Part shown: in pieces, positions 19,990-29,292 of the stretch | How positions within the stretch are numbered: the stretch's first letter is position 1 | How the letters are laid out: each line of letters opens with the position of its first letter | Source: Rheinheimera maricola | GTDB taxonomy: Bacteria > Pseudomonadota > Gammaproteobacteria > Enterobacterales > Alteromonadaceae | Length of the DNA stretch: 39,378 nucleotides | Assembly: GCF_016918075.2 (NCBI RefSeq) | Contig: NZ_JAERPS020000013.1 | Span: forward strand, 1 to 39,378 | Direction of reading: 5' to 3' | Position numbers and translations under genes: made by a program | Notes under the pieces: model-generated | The model's database searches: none | What the model was told of the DNA's origin: nothing | The model's input: the letters and a program-made list of their open reading frames with translations, nothing else

Positions 19990-21174
19990 ATGGCTAAGGC
20001 TAAATTTGAACGTAATAAACCGCACGTAAACGTAGGCACCATTGGTCACGTTGACCACGGTAAAACTACCTTAACTGCAGCAATCACCAACGTACTGGCT
20101 AAGACATACGGCGGTCAGGCATTTGCTTTCGATCAAATCGACAAAGCGCCAGAAGAAAAAGCACGTGGTATCACAATCAACACGTCACACGTTGAATACG
20201 ATACGCCAACACGCCACTACGCACACGTAGACTGCCCAGGCCACGCTGACTATGTTAAGAACATGATCACTGGTGCTGCCCAGATGGACGGTGCAATTCT
20301 GGTTGTTGCTGCGACTGACGGTCCTATGCCACAGACGCGTGAGCACATCCTGTTATCACGTCAGGTAGGCGTACCTTACATCATCGTGTTCATGAACAAG
20401 TGTGACATGGTAGATGACGAAGAGCTGTTAGAGCTGGTAGAAATGGAAGTGCGTGAGCTTCTTTCAGACTACGACTTCCCAGGTGATGATTTACCAGTAA
20501 TCCGTGGTTCAGCGCTGAAAGGCCTGGAAGGCGATGCAGAGTGGGAAAAGAAAATTCTGGAGCTGGGCGAAGCGTTAGATACGTATATCCCAGAGCCGGT
20601 ACGTGCGATTGATAAGCCATTCATCATGCCAATCGAAGACGTATTCTCAATTGCTGGTCGTGGTACTGTAGTAACAGGCCGTGTAGAGCAAGGTATCGTA
20701 AAAGTTGGTGAGACGGTAGAAATCGTAGGTATCAAAGATACAGTAGCGACTACTTGTACAGGTGTTGAGATGTTCCGTAAGCTGTTAGACGAAGGTCGTG
20801 CAGGCGAGAACATTGGTGCACTGTTACGTGGTACTAAGCGTGAAGACGTAGAACGTGGTCAGGTACTTGCTAAGCCAGGTTCAATCAAGCCACACACTAA
20901 GTTCGAAGGCGAAGTGTACGTGTTGTCAAAAGAAGAAGGCGGTCGTCATACTCCGTTCTTCAAAGGTTACCGTCCACAGTTCTACTTCCGTACTACAGAC
21001 GTAACTGGCGCCGTTGAGCTGCCAGAAGGCGTAGAAATGGTAATGCCAGGCGACAACCTGAAGTTTGTTGTTGAGCTGATTTGCCCAATCGCGATGGACG
21101 AAGGTTTACGCTTCGCTATCCGTGAAGGCGGCCGTACAGTAGGTGCTGGTGTAGTATCAAAAATCCTGGCGTAA
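19990..21174 (+). CDS. tufA: Elongation factor Tu (tuf, str-operon copy)
   Basis: Second gene for EF-Tu, the last gene of the str operon, counterpart of E. coli tufA. The 394-residue protein is identical to the product of the gene at 3398, with the same G-motifs and domain layout. It lies 57 bases after fusA and shares the AAGGG ribosome binding site and terminator with the other copy. Two copies raise dosage of the most abundant protein and maintain each other by gene conversion, as the pattern of differences suggests. Confidence 0.98.
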   Translation: MAKAKFERNKPHVNVGTIGHVDHGKTTLTAAITNVLAKTYGGQAFAFDQIDKAPEEKARGITINTSHVEYDTPTRHYAHVDCPGHADYVKNMITGAAQMDGAILVVAATDGPMPQTREHILLSRQVGVPYIIVFMNKCDMVDDEELLELVEMEVRELLSDYDFPGDDLPVIRGSALKGLEGDAEWEKKILELGEALDTYIPEPVRAIDKPFIMPIEDVFSIAGRGTVVTGRVEQGIVKVGETVEIVGIKDTVATTCTGVEMFRKLLDEGRAGENIGALLRGTKREDVERGQVLAKPGSIKPHTKFEGEVYVLSKEEGGRHTPFFKGYRPQFYFRTTDVTGAVELPEGVEMVMPGDNLKFVVELICPIAMDEGLRFAIREGGRTVGAGVVSKILA

Positions 21175-21187
21175 TGCGCTGAGATTG

Positions 21188-21212
21188 AAAAAGGCCCTGC
21201 GGGGCCTTTTTT
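21188..21212 (+). terminator. Rho-independent terminator after tuf copy 2
   Basis: Same stem as at 4596-4620 (AAAAAGGCCC / GGGCCTTTTTT). It closes the str operon and insulates the lipid operon that follows. The predicted -35 of that operon begins directly after its T run. Confidence 0.93.
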
Positions 21213-21213
21213 G

Positions 21214-21243
21214 TTGCCTGAAATTTAGCCATAAAGATATATT
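21214..21243 (+). promoter_or_regulatory. Predicted promoter of the acyl-CoA dehydrogenase-pldA operon
   Basis: TTGCCT (21214-21219), 18-base spacer, TATATT (21238-21243). Unlike the ribosomal promoters, the discriminator region is not GC-rich and is occupied by the palindrome at 21242-21259. Moderate match only. Confidence 0.55.
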
Positions 21244-21259
21244 CAAACGCTTGTTTGAA
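21242..21259. promoter_or_regulatory. PsrA-type fatty-acid repressor operator (predicted)
   Basis: A perfect palindrome, TTCAAAC / GTTTGAA around a 4-base GCTT centre. It contains CAAAC-N4-GTTTG, the consensus reported for PsrA, the TetR-family repressor of fatty-acid degradation genes in many gammaproteobacteria. It overlaps the predicted -10 and start site, the expected place for repression, and precedes an acyl-CoA dehydrogenase gene. The regulator itself is not in the window. Confidence 0.65.
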
Positions 21260-21261
21260 AA

Positions 21262-21283
21262 CTTAAGCTGTGCCATGCTTAAG
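21262..21283. repeat. Inverted repeat in the acyl-CoA dehydrogenase 5' leader
   Basis: Perfect 7-bp arms CTTAAGC (21262-21268) and GCTTAAG (21277-21283) around an 8-base centre, two bases after the PsrA-like site. It may be a leader hairpin or a second operator; I do not recognise the motif. Confidence 0.55.
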
Positions 21284-21313
21284 CTCATCAGTCCAGTTAG
21301 TAAGGCAAATTGC

Positions 21314-23053
21314 ATGAGCCAATATCAAGCCCCTCTTAACGATATCTGTTTTAACCTATTTAATGTGTGGCAGCTCGATAGCTGGTGGCAACAGCAACCG
21401 CAACTACAAGAGCTTATTGAAGCCGACACAGCAAAAGCCATTCTGGAAGAGGCAGCAAAAATCTGTGAGCAGCAGATAGCGCCTTTTGCTGCTGATGCAG
21501 ATAAGCGCGGTGCGCAGCTGCAGGACGGTAAAGTGACGTTGCCGCAGCATTACTACACCGCTTACCAAAGTTTAAGCGAGGGTGGCTGGACCAGTTTGAG
21601 TGGCGACCCGCAATACGGTGGCATGGGCATGCCAAAAGCACTATCAATGATGGTAGATGAAATGCTTTGCAGCTCCGATATCGCCTTTTCGTTATATCCG
21701 GGCTTAACCGCCGGCGCCTGTGTTGCACTATTGCAACACGCGGATGAAGACACCAGAGCTTTGTACTTGCCGAAAATGTATAGCGGTGAGTGGTCGGGCA
21801 CTATGTGTTTAACCGAATCTCATGCCGGTTCTGATCTCGGCATTATGCGTACAACCGCTAAACCTAACACCGATGGCAGTTATGCTCTTAACGGCTCTAA
21901 GATATTTATTACAGCCGGCGAGCATGATTTAACCGGTAATATCATTCACCTGGTGTTAGCCAAGTTGCCTGATGCGCCGGCCGGTAGCCGCGGCATCTCA
22001 TTATTTTTGGTACCTAAGTATTTGCCTGATGCCGGCGGAGAACCAGCAGAGCGTAATGGCGTAACAGTTGGCTCTATCGAGCATAAGATGGGTATTAATG
22101 GTTCCGCAACATGCGTACTAAACTTTGACGATGCTAAAGGCTATCTAATTGGTGAGCCAAACCGTGGCCTCGCTTGTATGTTTACCATGATGAACTATGA
22201 GCGGCTGTCGATGGGTAGTCAGGGGCTGGGGGCTGCTGAGCGTGCTTATCAGAATGCAGTTAGCTATGCCAGGGAGCGTTTGCAGGGCCGTATTGCGCAC
22301 AAAGATGCAAATAAAGCTGAGCCGATCATCGGCCATAGCGATGTGCGTCGGATGCTGCTGAATATAAAAGCGATGAATGAAGCCGGCCGCAGCTTTGCTA
22401 CCTGGGTGGCGTCGTTATTGGACAGAGCAAAGTATGACGACTGTGCAGCATCATTGCAGCGGGCTAACCTGCTAACGCCAATAGCCAAAGCGTTTATGAC
22501 CGATCAGGGTTTTGACGCTTGCGTTACCGCACAACAGGTATTCGGCGGCCATGGCTATGTGAAAGAGTGGGGCATGGAGCAGCTGGTAAGGGATGTGCGC
22601 ATCGCACAGATATACGAAGGTACTAACGGCATTCAAGCAGCAGACTTTATGTTACGCAAAGTGGCTGCAGACAAAGGTGCTGTGTTGCTGACATTGCTTG
22701 GCGATATCAAAACCGAGCTGGCTGAAACGCCCATTGATGCAGCAGCAGCTTTAGAACCTCATATTACGCAGTTGCAAAGTCTGACCGCAGGGCTACTGGC
22801 GCAAGACAGCCGTGCGCAAAGTGCCGCGGCCTGTGACTATTTAGCATTAGTGTCATATGTGCTGTACGGCTATATGTGGTATAAAAACCTGGCTGCATTG
22901 CAACCCAGTGTCCACAGTGCAGACTTTATTACAGCGAAACAGCATACAGCAGCCTATTACTTTAGCCGCATTTTGCCAAAAGCCGCGGGTTTGTTGGCAC
23001 TGTTAAGGCATGATTCAGCGGTAATCGATAATTTAGCAGCAGAGCACTTTTAG
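21314..23053 (+). CDS. Acyl-CoA dehydrogenase (FadE/DmdC-like, extended C-terminal domain)
   Basis: FAD enzyme predicted to introduce the trans-2 double bond into acyl-CoA, the first step of beta-oxidation. The 579-residue product belongs to the roughly 600-residue subfamily with an added C-terminal domain (start MSQYQAPLND, as in DmdC-like proteins), not the about 380-residue short form. Visible: MCLTESHAGSDLG (164-176, FAD/substrate contact), GSKIFITAGEHD (194-205), MNYERLSMGSQGLGAAERA (293-311), QVFGGHGYVKEWGMEQLVRDVRIAQIYEGTNGIQA (408-442) with the expected catalytic base Glu435. Start ATG at 21314 with TAAGG upstream; starts further left would lie in the tuf terminator. Substrate chain length cannot be read from sequence. 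It is probably cotranscribed with pldA, 14 bases downstream. Confidence 0.9.
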   Translation: MSQYQAPLNDICFNLFNVWQLDSWWQQQPQLQELIEADTAKAILEEAAKICEQQIAPFAADADKRGAQLQDGKVTLPQHYYTAYQSLSEGGWTSLSGDPQYGGMGMPKALSMMVDEMLCSSDIAFSLYPGLTAGACVALLQHADEDTRALYLPKMYSGEWSGTMCLTESHAGSDLGIMRTTAKPNTDGSYALNGSKIFITAGEHDLTGNIIHLVLAKLPDAPAGSRGISLFLVPKYLPDAGGEPAERNGVTVGSIEHKMGINGSATCVLNFDDAKGYLIGEPNRGLACMFTMMNYERLSMGSQGLGAAERAYQNAVSYARERLQGRIAHKDANKAEPIIGHSDVRRMLLNIKAMNEAGRSFATWVASLLDRAKYDDCAASLQRANLLTPIAKAFMTDQGFDACVTAQQVFGGHGYVKEWGMEQLVRDVRIAQIYEGTNGIQAADFMLRKVAADKGAVLLTLLGDIKTELAETPIDAAAALEPHITQLQSLTAGLLAQDSRAQSAAACDYLALVSYVLYGYMWYKNLAALQPSVHSADFITAKQHTAAYYFSRILPKAAGLLALLRHDSAVIDNLAAEHF

Positions 23054-23067
23054 TATTAGGGATAATT

Positions 23068-23928
23068 ATGAAATACCTTGCCGGCTTAATAGGGCTGTTA
23101 GCATTCCAGGTTTCAGCTGCGGATGCGTTGGACAAAAGGATGAAAGCCGAGCAGTGGGATACATATGCGCCTTTTACGTTATTGCCGCATGAAAACAATT
23201 ACCTGATGCCATTTACCTATGTAGATGGCATTGCTGCTACCCTGGTAAGGGACGGTAGCAGTGCACCATCCGATAATATTGAAGCTAAGTTTCAGCTCAG
23301 TCTTAAAACGCCGCTATGGACTAAAATCTACAAAGATAATGGTTATCTGTTTTTCGCTTTTACCCAGCAGGCCTGGTGGCAGGCCTATAACAGCGAAGTG
23401 TCATCACCGTTTCGGGAAAATAACTATGAACCCGAACTGATCCTGATGCTGCCGCATTACAAGAATTATGAAGAGGCCGCCAGCCGTATTATCAGTTTGA
23501 GCTTATCGCACCAGTCAAATGGCCGTGCCGGCGAGTTATCACGCAGCTGGAACCGGCTTAAACTCAGTTGGGTAACGTCCATTGGTAATGTGTTTATTAA
23601 CTTTGAACCCTGGTATCGCTTTAAAGAAGACCGCAAAGATACGCCGCAAGACCCGAATGGCGATGATAATCCGGATATCACCAAATATATGGGTTGGTTT
23701 GAATTGTCAGCGGCGTATAAGCAGGATAATGCCACCTGGCGCATGATGGTGCGTAATAGCCTGCGCAGCGACAATAAAGGCGCGCTGAAAGTGTCGTACT
23801 CGGTGCCGTTCAATAAACATATCCGCTTTTATGCCGAACTGTTTAACGGTTATGGAGACAGCCTGATTGATTATAACCGCTCGGTAACACGGTTTGGTGT
23901 GGGCTTCGAGTTAAACGATATTTTGTAG
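23068..23928 (+). CDS. pldA: Outer membrane phospholipase A (OMPLA)
   Basis: Calcium-dependent, 12-stranded beta-barrel hydrolase of the outer membrane that removes acyl chains from phospholipids misplaced in the outer leaflet. The 286-residue precursor has a signal peptide (about 1-18, MKYLAGLIGLLAFQVSA). The catalytic triad is visible as His148 and Ser150 in SHQSNGR and Asn162 in SWNRL, with the same His-to-Asn spacing of 14 as in E. coli. DNPDITKYMGWFEL, GYGDSLIDYNRSVTRFGVGFELNDIL and a C-terminal aliphatic residue after alternating strands complete the match. AGGGA precedes the ATG. Placement after an acyl-CoA dehydrogenase suggests released fatty acids are oxidised. Confidence 0.94.
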   Translation: MKYLAGLIGLLAFQVSAADALDKRMKAEQWDTYAPFTLLPHENNYLMPFTYVDGIAATLVRDGSSAPSDNIEAKFQLSLKTPLWTKIYKDNGYLFFAFTQQAWWQAYNSEVSSPFRENNYEPELILMLPHYKNYEEAASRIISLSLSHQSNGRAGELSRSWNRLKLSWVTSIGNVFINFEPWYRFKEDRKDTPQDPNGDDNPDITKYMGWFELSAAYKQDNATWRMMVRNSLRSDNKGALKVSYSVPFNKHIRFYAELFNGYGDSLIDYNRSVTRFGVGFELNDIL

Positions 23929-23947
23929 TGCATTTTATAACCAACAC

Positions 23948-23975
23948 TTGCGTTATACGTTGGTTTCAGTATAAT
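23948..23975 (+). promoter_or_regulatory. Promoter of the S10 operon
   Basis: TTGCGT (23948-23953), 16-base spacer, perfect TATAAT (23970-23975), discriminator GCGCGGCC. The -35 lies in the loop of an inverted repeat AACCAAC (23939-23945) / GTTGGTT (23959-23965). Expected start near 23982, giving a leader of about 170 bases. Confidence 0.8.
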
Positions 23976-24036
23976 GCGCGGCCAGTCGATACAATTCTGA
24001 CTGGCTCGTTAGATAAACTTTAGAGTTATTTAACGC

Positions 24037-24098
24037 TTACAGTGCTCCCAATTGGGGAGCAAACGTAACTTTGGTGCATGGGCATCCCCACTTAGTGG
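24037..24098 (+). promoter_or_regulatory. S10 operon leader hairpins (possible L4 control region)
   Basis: TGCTCCC (24043-24049) / GGGAGCA (24055-24061), extended by TTAC / GTAA outside it (24037-24068), then CCAC / GTGG (24088-24098) and a U-rich stretch before rpsJ. In E. coli, L4 binds the S10 leader to cause termination and block translation. The hairpin order and U-rich tail fit, but the match is structural and by position only. Confidence 0.5.
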
Positions 24099-24139
24099 TT
24101 GGATAGCTTGTGTTTATTTTTGCTCTTTTTGCTCTTTGA

Positions 24140-24463
<324 letters not shown>

Positions 24464-24492
24464 TCAGACAGGTTTATAGAGGGGTTTAGGAA

Positions 24493-25131
24493 ATGGCTAT
24501 CGGTCTAGTCGGTCGTAAAGTGGGAATGACTCGCATCTTCACTGAAGACGGCGTTTCAATTCCAGTAACCGTAATCGAAGCGACACCAAACCGTGTAACT
24601 GCAGTTAAAACTGCAGAGACAGACGGTTACAGCGCACTGCAAGTGACTGCTGGTACTGTTAAGGCAAGCCGCATGAGCAAGCCGGAAGCAGGCCACTTCG
24701 CTAAAGTGGGCGTGGATGCTGGTCGTGGTCTGTGGGAATTCCGCCTGACAGATAACGAAGGTGCTGACATCACTGTCGGCAGCGAAATTACGGTTGAAAT
24801 TTTCGCTGAAGCGAAAAAAGTTGATGTGTCTGGCACATCAAAAGGTAAGGGTTTTGCTGGTGCTGTTAAGCGCTGGAATTTCCGTACTCAGGATGCTACT
24901 CACGGTAACTCTTTGTCACACCGTGCACCGGGTTCAATTGGTCAGAACCAATCACCAGGTAAAGTATTCAAGGGTAAAAAAATGGCTGGTCACTTGGGTG
25001 CTGAGCGCGTAACCGTGCAGTCACTGGAAGTGGTTCGTGTAGACGCAGAGCGTAACTTGCTGTTAGTAAAAGGTGCAGTACCTGGTGCTATCGGTGGTGA
25101 CGTGATCGTTAAACCAGCTGTTAAAAGCTAA
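24493..25131 (+). CDS. rplC: 50S ribosomal protein L3
   Basis: Early assembly protein of the 50S subunit; its long loop reaches the peptidyl transferase centre. The 212-residue product starts [29 protein letters not shown] and holds the loop [30 protein letters not shown] (about 139-168) including the Gln that PrmB methylates in E. coli. Slightly longer than E. coli L3 (209). Confidence 0.98.
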   Translation: MAIGLVGRKVGMTRIFTEDGVSIPVTVIEATPNRVTAVKTAETDGYSALQVTAGTVKASRMSKPEAGHFAKVGVDAGRGLWEFRLTDNEGADITVGSEITVEIFAEAKKVDVSGTSKGKGFAGAVKRWNFRTQDATHGNSLSHRAPGSIGQNQSPGKVFKGKKMAGHLGAERVTVQSLEVVRVDAERNLLLVKGAVPGAIGGDVIVKPAVKS

Positions 25132-25149
25132 CGTCTGAGGAGATAAGTG

Positions 25150-25755
25150 ATGGAATTAGCATTACGAGACGCTCAAGGCGTTCTTGAAGTTTCCGAAGCT
25201 ACCTTTGGACGTGAGTTTAATGAAGCTTTGGTTCATCAGGTCGTTGTAGCTTACGCTGCCGGCGCCCGTCAGGGTACCCGCGCTCAGCTGACACGTTCTG
25301 AAGTACGCGGTGGCGGCAAGAAGCCATGGCGTCAAAAAGGTACTGGCCGCGCGCGTGCTGGTACTATCCGCAGCCCAATTTGGCGCGGAGGCGGTGTGAC
25401 ATTTGCGGCTAAGCCACAAGATCACAGCCAGAAAGTAAACCGTAAAATGTATCGTGGTGCGATCCAAAGCATCCTGTCAGAATTAGTGCGTCAAGAGCGT
25501 TTAATCGTGGTGGAAAATTTCGCTGTTGATACGCCAAAGACCAAAGATTTATCTGCAAAGTTAAAATCTATGGACTTAAAAGACGTGTTAATTGTGACTA
25601 ACGAAGTGGATGAGAACCTGTTCTTATCTGCACGTAACCTGTACAAGGTTGACGTGCGTGACGTACACGGTATCGACCCGGTCAGCTTAATCGCATTCGA
25701 CAAAGTGTTAATGACTGCTGCTGCAGTTAAGCAACTTGAGGAGCTTTTAGCATGA
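25150..25755 (+). CDS. rplD: 50S ribosomal protein L4
   Basis: Lines the peptide exit tunnel through its extended loop ([29 protein letters not shown], about 55-83) and, in E. coli, is the S10-operon autorepressor acting on transcription and translation. The 201-residue product has the family N-terminus [36 protein letters not shown] use the ATG at 25150, spaced 9 bases from GAGGAG; the GTG just before it would only add Met. The stop overlaps rplW (ATGA). Confidence 0.98.
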   Translation: MELALRDAQGVLEVSEATFGREFNEALVHQVVVAYAAGARQGTRAQLTRSEVRGGGKKPWRQKGTGRARAGTIRSPIWRGGGVTFAAKPQDHSQKVNRKMYRGAIQSILSELVRQERLIVVENFAVDTPKTKDLSAKLKSMDLKDVLIVTNEVDENLFLSARNLYKVDVRDVHGIDPVSLIAFDKVLMTAAAVKQLEELLA

Positions 25756-26054
25756 TCCGCGAAGAACGTTTACTGAAAGTTATTCTGGCACCACACGTAT
25801 CTGAAAAGAGCACTGTGTCGGCAGAAAAACACAATACAGTCGTTTTCAAGGTAGCCACTACTGCGACTAAAGCTGATGTTAAAGCAGCAGTTGAAAAACT
25901 GTTCGAAACTGAAGTCGTTGGTGTGCGTACTGTTAACGTTAAGGGTAAAGCCAAGCGCACTGGTGCGCGTATGGGCAAGCGTAGCGATTGGAAAAAAGCT
26001 TACGTGACTCTTAAAGAAGGCAGCGAAATCGATTTCGTTGGCGGCGCTGAGTAA
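25752..26054 (+). CDS. rplW: 50S ribosomal protein L23
   Basis: Exit-tunnel rim protein and docking site for trigger factor and SRP. The 100-residue product (E. coli 100) has [19 protein letters not shown], with the exposed Glu used for trigger factor binding, and the [20 protein letters not shown] loop. Overlaps rplD by 4 bases, which implies translational coupling. Confidence 0.97.
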   Translation: MIREERLLKVILAPHVSEKSTVSAEKHNTVVFKVATTATKADVKAAVEKLFETEVVGVRTVNVKGKAKRTGARMGKRSDWKKAYVTLKEGSEIDFVGGAE

Positions 26055-26070
26055 GAAGAGGAGTTAGGAA

Positions 26071-26895
26071 ATGGCACTTGTAAAGTGTAAACCTACGTCA
26101 CCAGGTCGTCGCCACGTATTAAAAGTGGTTAACCCAGACCTGCACAAAGGCAAGCCTTATGCGCCTTTGTTAGAGAAAAATTCAAAAACAGGTGGTCGTA
26201 ACAACAACGGTCGCATCACTACCCGTCATATCGGTGGTGGTCATAAGCAACATTACCGTTTAGTTGACTTCAAGCGCAACAAAGATGGCATTCCTGCCAA
26301 AGTTGAGCGTTTAGAGTACGATCCAAACCGTACAGCTAACATCGCACTGGTGTTATACGCAGACGGTGAGCGTCGTTATATTCTGGCCCCTAAAGGCTTG
26401 AAGGCTGGCGATACAGTGGTTTCAGGTATGGAATCACCAATCAAAGCCGGCAACACGCTACCACTGCGCAATATTCCAGTCGGTCAGGTAGTACACAACA
26501 TCGAAATGAAACCAGGTAAAGGTGGTCAGTTAGCTCGTTCTGCTGGCGCTTTTGTTCAAATTCTGGCTCGTGACGGTGAGTACGTTACTCTGCGTTTACG
26601 CAGTGGTGAAGTACGTAAAGTATTAGCAGATTGTCGCGCGACTATCGGTGAGATCGGCAACGCGGAACATATGTTACGTCAATACGGTAAAGCTGGTGCT
26701 ATGCGCTGGCGCGGCGTTCGCCCAACCGTACGTGGTGTGGTAATGAACCCGGTTGATCACCCACACGGTGGTGGTGAAGGTAAAACTTCTGGTGGTCGTC
26801 ACCCTGTATCTCCATGGGGCGTTCCAACGAAGGGTTACAAAACTCGTTCAAACAAGCGTACTGATAAACTTATCGTACGTCGTCGTGATAAATAA
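26071..26895 (+). CDS. rplB: 50S ribosomal protein L2
   Basis: Conserved 50S protein at the subunit interface, needed for subunit joining and peptidyl transfer. The 274-residue product has the N-terminal region [13 protein letters not shown], the central SH3-like domain, and the C-terminal [30 protein letters not shown] (about 222-251) with the functionally critical His of DHPHGGG. Confidence 0.98.
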   Translation: MALVKCKPTSPGRRHVLKVVNPDLHKGKPYAPLLEKNSKTGGRNNNGRITTRHIGGGHKQHYRLVDFKRNKDGIPAKVERLEYDPNRTANIALVLYADGERRYILAPKGLKAGDTVVSGMESPIKAGNTLPLRNIPVGQVVHNIEMKPGKGGQLARSAGAFVQILARDGEYVTLRLRSGEVRKVLADCRATIGEIGNAEHMLRQYGKAGAMRWRGVRPTVRGVVMNPVDHPHGGGEGKTSGGRHPVSPWGVPTKGYKTRSNKRTDKLIVRRRDK

Positions 26896-26902
26896 TTTGT
26901 GA

Positions 26903-27190
<288 letters not shown>

Positions 27191-27200
27191 GGGGTAAATG

Positions 27201-27533
27201 ATGCAAGCATTAGCTAAACACAAATTTGCCCGTTCTTCTGCACAAAAAACCCGTCTGGTCGCTGATCAGGTGCGCGGATTGTCAGTAGATAAGGCGCTGA
27301 ACGTACTGACTTACAGCCCGAAAAAGGCTGCGGAGTTAGTTAAAAAGGTACTTTTATCAGCCATTGCCAACGCTGAGCACAATGAAGGTGCGGATATTGA
27401 TACGCTGAAAGTTAAGACTATCTTCATTGATGAAGGTCCGTCTATGAAGCGCATCAAGCCACGTGCTAAAGGTCGTGCTGACCGTATCGTCAAGCGTACC
27501 AGCCACATCACTGTGGTTGTAGCTGATAACTAG
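27201..27533 (+). CDS. rplV: 50S ribosomal protein L22
   Basis: Its beta-hairpin lines the peptide exit tunnel next to L4 and influences macrolide binding and nascent-chain stalling. The 110-residue product equals the E. coli length when started at the second of two adjacent ATGs (27201), which also has the better spacing from AAGGGG. Hairpin region [31 protein letters not shown] is intact, so no tunnel-deletion allele is seen. Confidence 0.97.
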   Translation: MQALAKHKFARSSAQKTRLVADQVRGLSVDKALNVLTYSPKKAAELVKKVLLSAIANAEHNEGADIDTLKVKTIFIDEGPSMKRIKPRAKGRADRIVKRTSHITVVVADN

Positions 27534-27542
27534 GAGATAGAA

Positions 27543-28256
27543 ATGGGACAGAAAGTACATCCTAATGGTATTCGCCTAGGTATCACTAAGCCATGGAGCT
27601 CAACCTGGTTCGCGAATACGAAAGACTTCCCGGATTTCTTAAACGGTGACTTTAAAGTTCGTCAGTATCTGACAAAAGAACTGAAAGCCGCGTCAGTTAG
27701 CCGGATCGATATTGAACGCCCTGCGAAAAGCATCCGTGTGACTATTCACACTGCGCGTCCAGGCGTAATCATCGGTAAGAAAGGTGAAGATGTTGAGAAA
27801 ATCCGCAAGCAAGTAGCAGCCATCGCTGGCGTACCTGCGCAGATTAACATCTCTGAAATCCGCAAGCCTGAGCTGGATGCCAAATTAGTTGCTGATTCAA
27901 TCAGCAGCCAGTTGGAGCGTCGTGTAATGTTCCGTCGTGCTATGAAGCGTGCGGTACAAAACGCCATGCGTATCGGTGCCAAGGGTATCAAAGTTGAAGT
28001 TAGCGGCCGTTTGGGCGGCGCAGAAATCGCTCGTTCAGAGTGGTACCGTGAAGGCCGCGTGCCACTTCACACTCTGCGTGCTGACATCGATTACAATACC
28101 TCAGAAGCACTGACTACTTACGGTATCATTGGTGTGAAAGTGTGGATTTTCAAAGGCGAGATCTTAGGAGCTCTGCCATTGAACAACAACACCAACAACG
28201 CCAACAATAACAACCAGCCTAAAGCGCCGAAAAAACCGGCACGTAAGGCTAAGTAG
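27543..28256 (+). CDS. rpsC: 30S ribosomal protein S3
   Basis: Forms the mRNA entry site with S4 and S5 and has mRNA helicase activity. The 237-residue product has [14 protein letters not shown], the KH type 2 domain with [22 protein letters not shown] (about 61-82, the GxxG being GKKG), and the C-terminal domain. The tail after residue about 212 is unusual: an asparagine-rich stretch (NNNTNNANNNN) followed by a Lys/Pro/Ala-rich end. This tail is lineage-variable in the family. Confidence 0.98.
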   Translation: MGQKVHPNGIRLGITKPWSSTWFANTKDFPDFLNGDFKVRQYLTKELKAASVSRIDIERPAKSIRVTIHTARPGVIIGKKGEDVEKIRKQVAAIAGVPAQINISEIRKPELDAKLVADSISSQLERRVMFRRAMKRAVQNAMRIGAKGIKVEVSGRLGGAEIARSEWYREGRVPLHTLRADIDYNTSEALTTYGIIGVKVWIFKGEILGALPLNNNTNNANNNNQPKAPKKPARKAK

Positions 28257-28268
28257 GGGTATTGAGCG

Positions 28269-28682
28269 ATGTTGCAACCAAAACGTACAAAATTTCGCAA
28301 AGTGCACAAAGGTCGTAACCGTGGTTTAGCCCAGGTTGGTGACAAAGTATCTTTCGGTACATATGCACTGAAATCTTTAGAACGTGGTCAGATGACTTCA
28401 CGTCAAATTGAATCTGCACGTCGTGCTATGACGCGCGCTGTTAAACGTGTTGGTAAAATCTGGATCCGTGTGTTCCCAGACAAGCCAATCACTGCTAAGC
28501 CGCTGGAAGTACGTATGGGTAGTGGTAAAGGTTCTGTTGAGTACTGGGTGTGTCAGATTAAACCTGGCAAAGTCCTGTATGAAATGGACGGTGTGTCTGA
28601 AGAGTTAGCGCGTCATGCATTTACACTTGCTGCTGCTAAGCTTCCATTTAAGACAACCTTTGTAACGCGGACGGTAATGTGA
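28269..28682 (+). CDS. rplP: 50S ribosomal protein L16
   Basis: Helps organise the A site and peptidyl transferase centre. The 137-residue product starts [22 protein letters not shown] and has the conserved [23 protein letters not shown], with the Arg hydroxylated by the YcfD-type oxygenase in E. coli probably within it. The TGA stop overlaps the rpmC ATG by one base. Confidence 0.98.
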   Translation: MLQPKRTKFRKVHKGRNRGLAQVGDKVSFGTYALKSLERGQMTSRQIESARRAMTRAVKRVGKIWIRVFPDKPITAKPLEVRMGSGKGSVEYWVCQIKPGKVLYEMDGVSEELARHAFTLAAAKLPFKTTFVTRTVM

Positions 28683-28873
28683 TGAAAGCCAGCGAATTAA
28701 AAGCGAAAAGTGTTGAAGAGTTAAACGCTGAATTACTGGGCTTATTACGTGAGCAGTTCAACCTGCGCATGCAATTAGCTACTGGTCAGTTAGCTCAAAC
28801 GCATTTATTTAAGCAGGTGCGTCGTGATATCGCGCGCGTTAAGACCATCTTAACCGAGAAGGCAGGTGCGTAA
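28682..28873 (+). CDS. rpmC: 50S ribosomal protein L29
   Basis: Small helical protein at the tunnel exit near L23. The 63-residue product (E. coli 63) contains the family core [17 protein letters not shown]. The ATG at 28682 gives the family length; a GTG one codon earlier is less likely. It overlaps rplP and rpsQ by one base each, so translation is tightly coupled. Confidence 0.96.
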   Translation: MKASELKAKSVEELNAELLGLLREQFNLRMQLATGQLAQTHLFKQVRRDIARVKTILTEKAGA

Positions 28874-29127
28874 TGACTGAAACAAATATTCGTACACTGC
28901 AAGGTAAAGTGATCAGCAACAAAATGGACAAGTCTATTACTGTTGCGATTGAACGTTCAGTGAAACACCCTATTTACGGGAAGTTCATTAAGCGTACTAC
29001 CAAGCTGCACGTACATGACGAAACTAATCAGTGTAAAGAAGGCGATGTAGTCACTATTCGTGAATGCCGTCCTTTGTCCAAGACTAAGTCTTGGACCCTG
29101 GTAGCTGTAGTCGTATCAGCATCTTAA
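28873..29127 (+). CDS. rpsQ: 30S ribosomal protein S17
   Basis: Early-binding 16S 5'-domain protein with an OB fold. The 84-residue product (E. coli 84) has [44 protein letters not shown] and [16 protein letters not shown] C-terminal motif (positions about 66-75). Last gene of the S10 operon, followed by a strong terminator. Confidence 0.97.
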   Translation: MTETNIRTLQGKVISNKMDKSITVAIERSVKHPIYGKFIKRTTKLHVHDETNQCKEGDVVTIRECRPLSKTKSWTLVAVVVSAS

Positions 29128-29141
29128 TTCGTTAAGATGTG

Positions 29142-29175
29142 AAAAGCGGCTCCTTTTTGGAGCCGCTTTTATTTT
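29142..29175 (+). terminator. Strong terminator ending the S10 operon
   Basis: A perfect 12-bp stem AAAAGCGGCTCC (29142-29153) / GGAGCCGCTTTT (29159-29170) with a five-T loop and a following T-rich run. The A-rich 5' side would let it work on the opposite strand too. It separates the S10 and spc operons. Confidence 0.93.
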
Positions 29176-29199
29176 GCGCTACCTTTTTGGTAAGAGTGC

Positions 29200-29208
29200 T
29201 GTTATAAT
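29200..29208 (+). promoter_or_regulatory. Promoter of the spc operon (extended -10)
   Basis: TG-T-TATAAT (29200-29208) is an extended -10; I see no good -35 at 16-18 bases. The discriminator CACGCGCCC is GC-rich. Expected start near 29216, about 77 bases before rplN. The leader can form CCCT / AGGG. Confidence 0.68.
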
Positions 29209-29292
29209 CACGCGCCCTCTTGTCAGGGGGTAGTTTATATCGTAAGCAGCGTAGCCCGTGAGGGTTATTTAGTAGAATAGCGGAGCACTAAG

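Larger units (their letters stand above)
19978..21215 (+). repeat. tuf repeat, copy 2 (1238 bp)
   Basis: Direct repeat of 3386-4623, offset 16592 bases, from the ribosome binding site to just past the terminator. Six synonymous differences are confined to a 490-base central part; 293 bases on the left and 455 on the right are identical. Confidence 0.95.

Noticed and set aside
21185..21313. Acyl-CoA dehydrogenase with a 43-residue N-terminal extension
   Set aside because: The extension would be coded by the tuf terminator, predicted promoter and operator; the family N-terminus starts at 21314.
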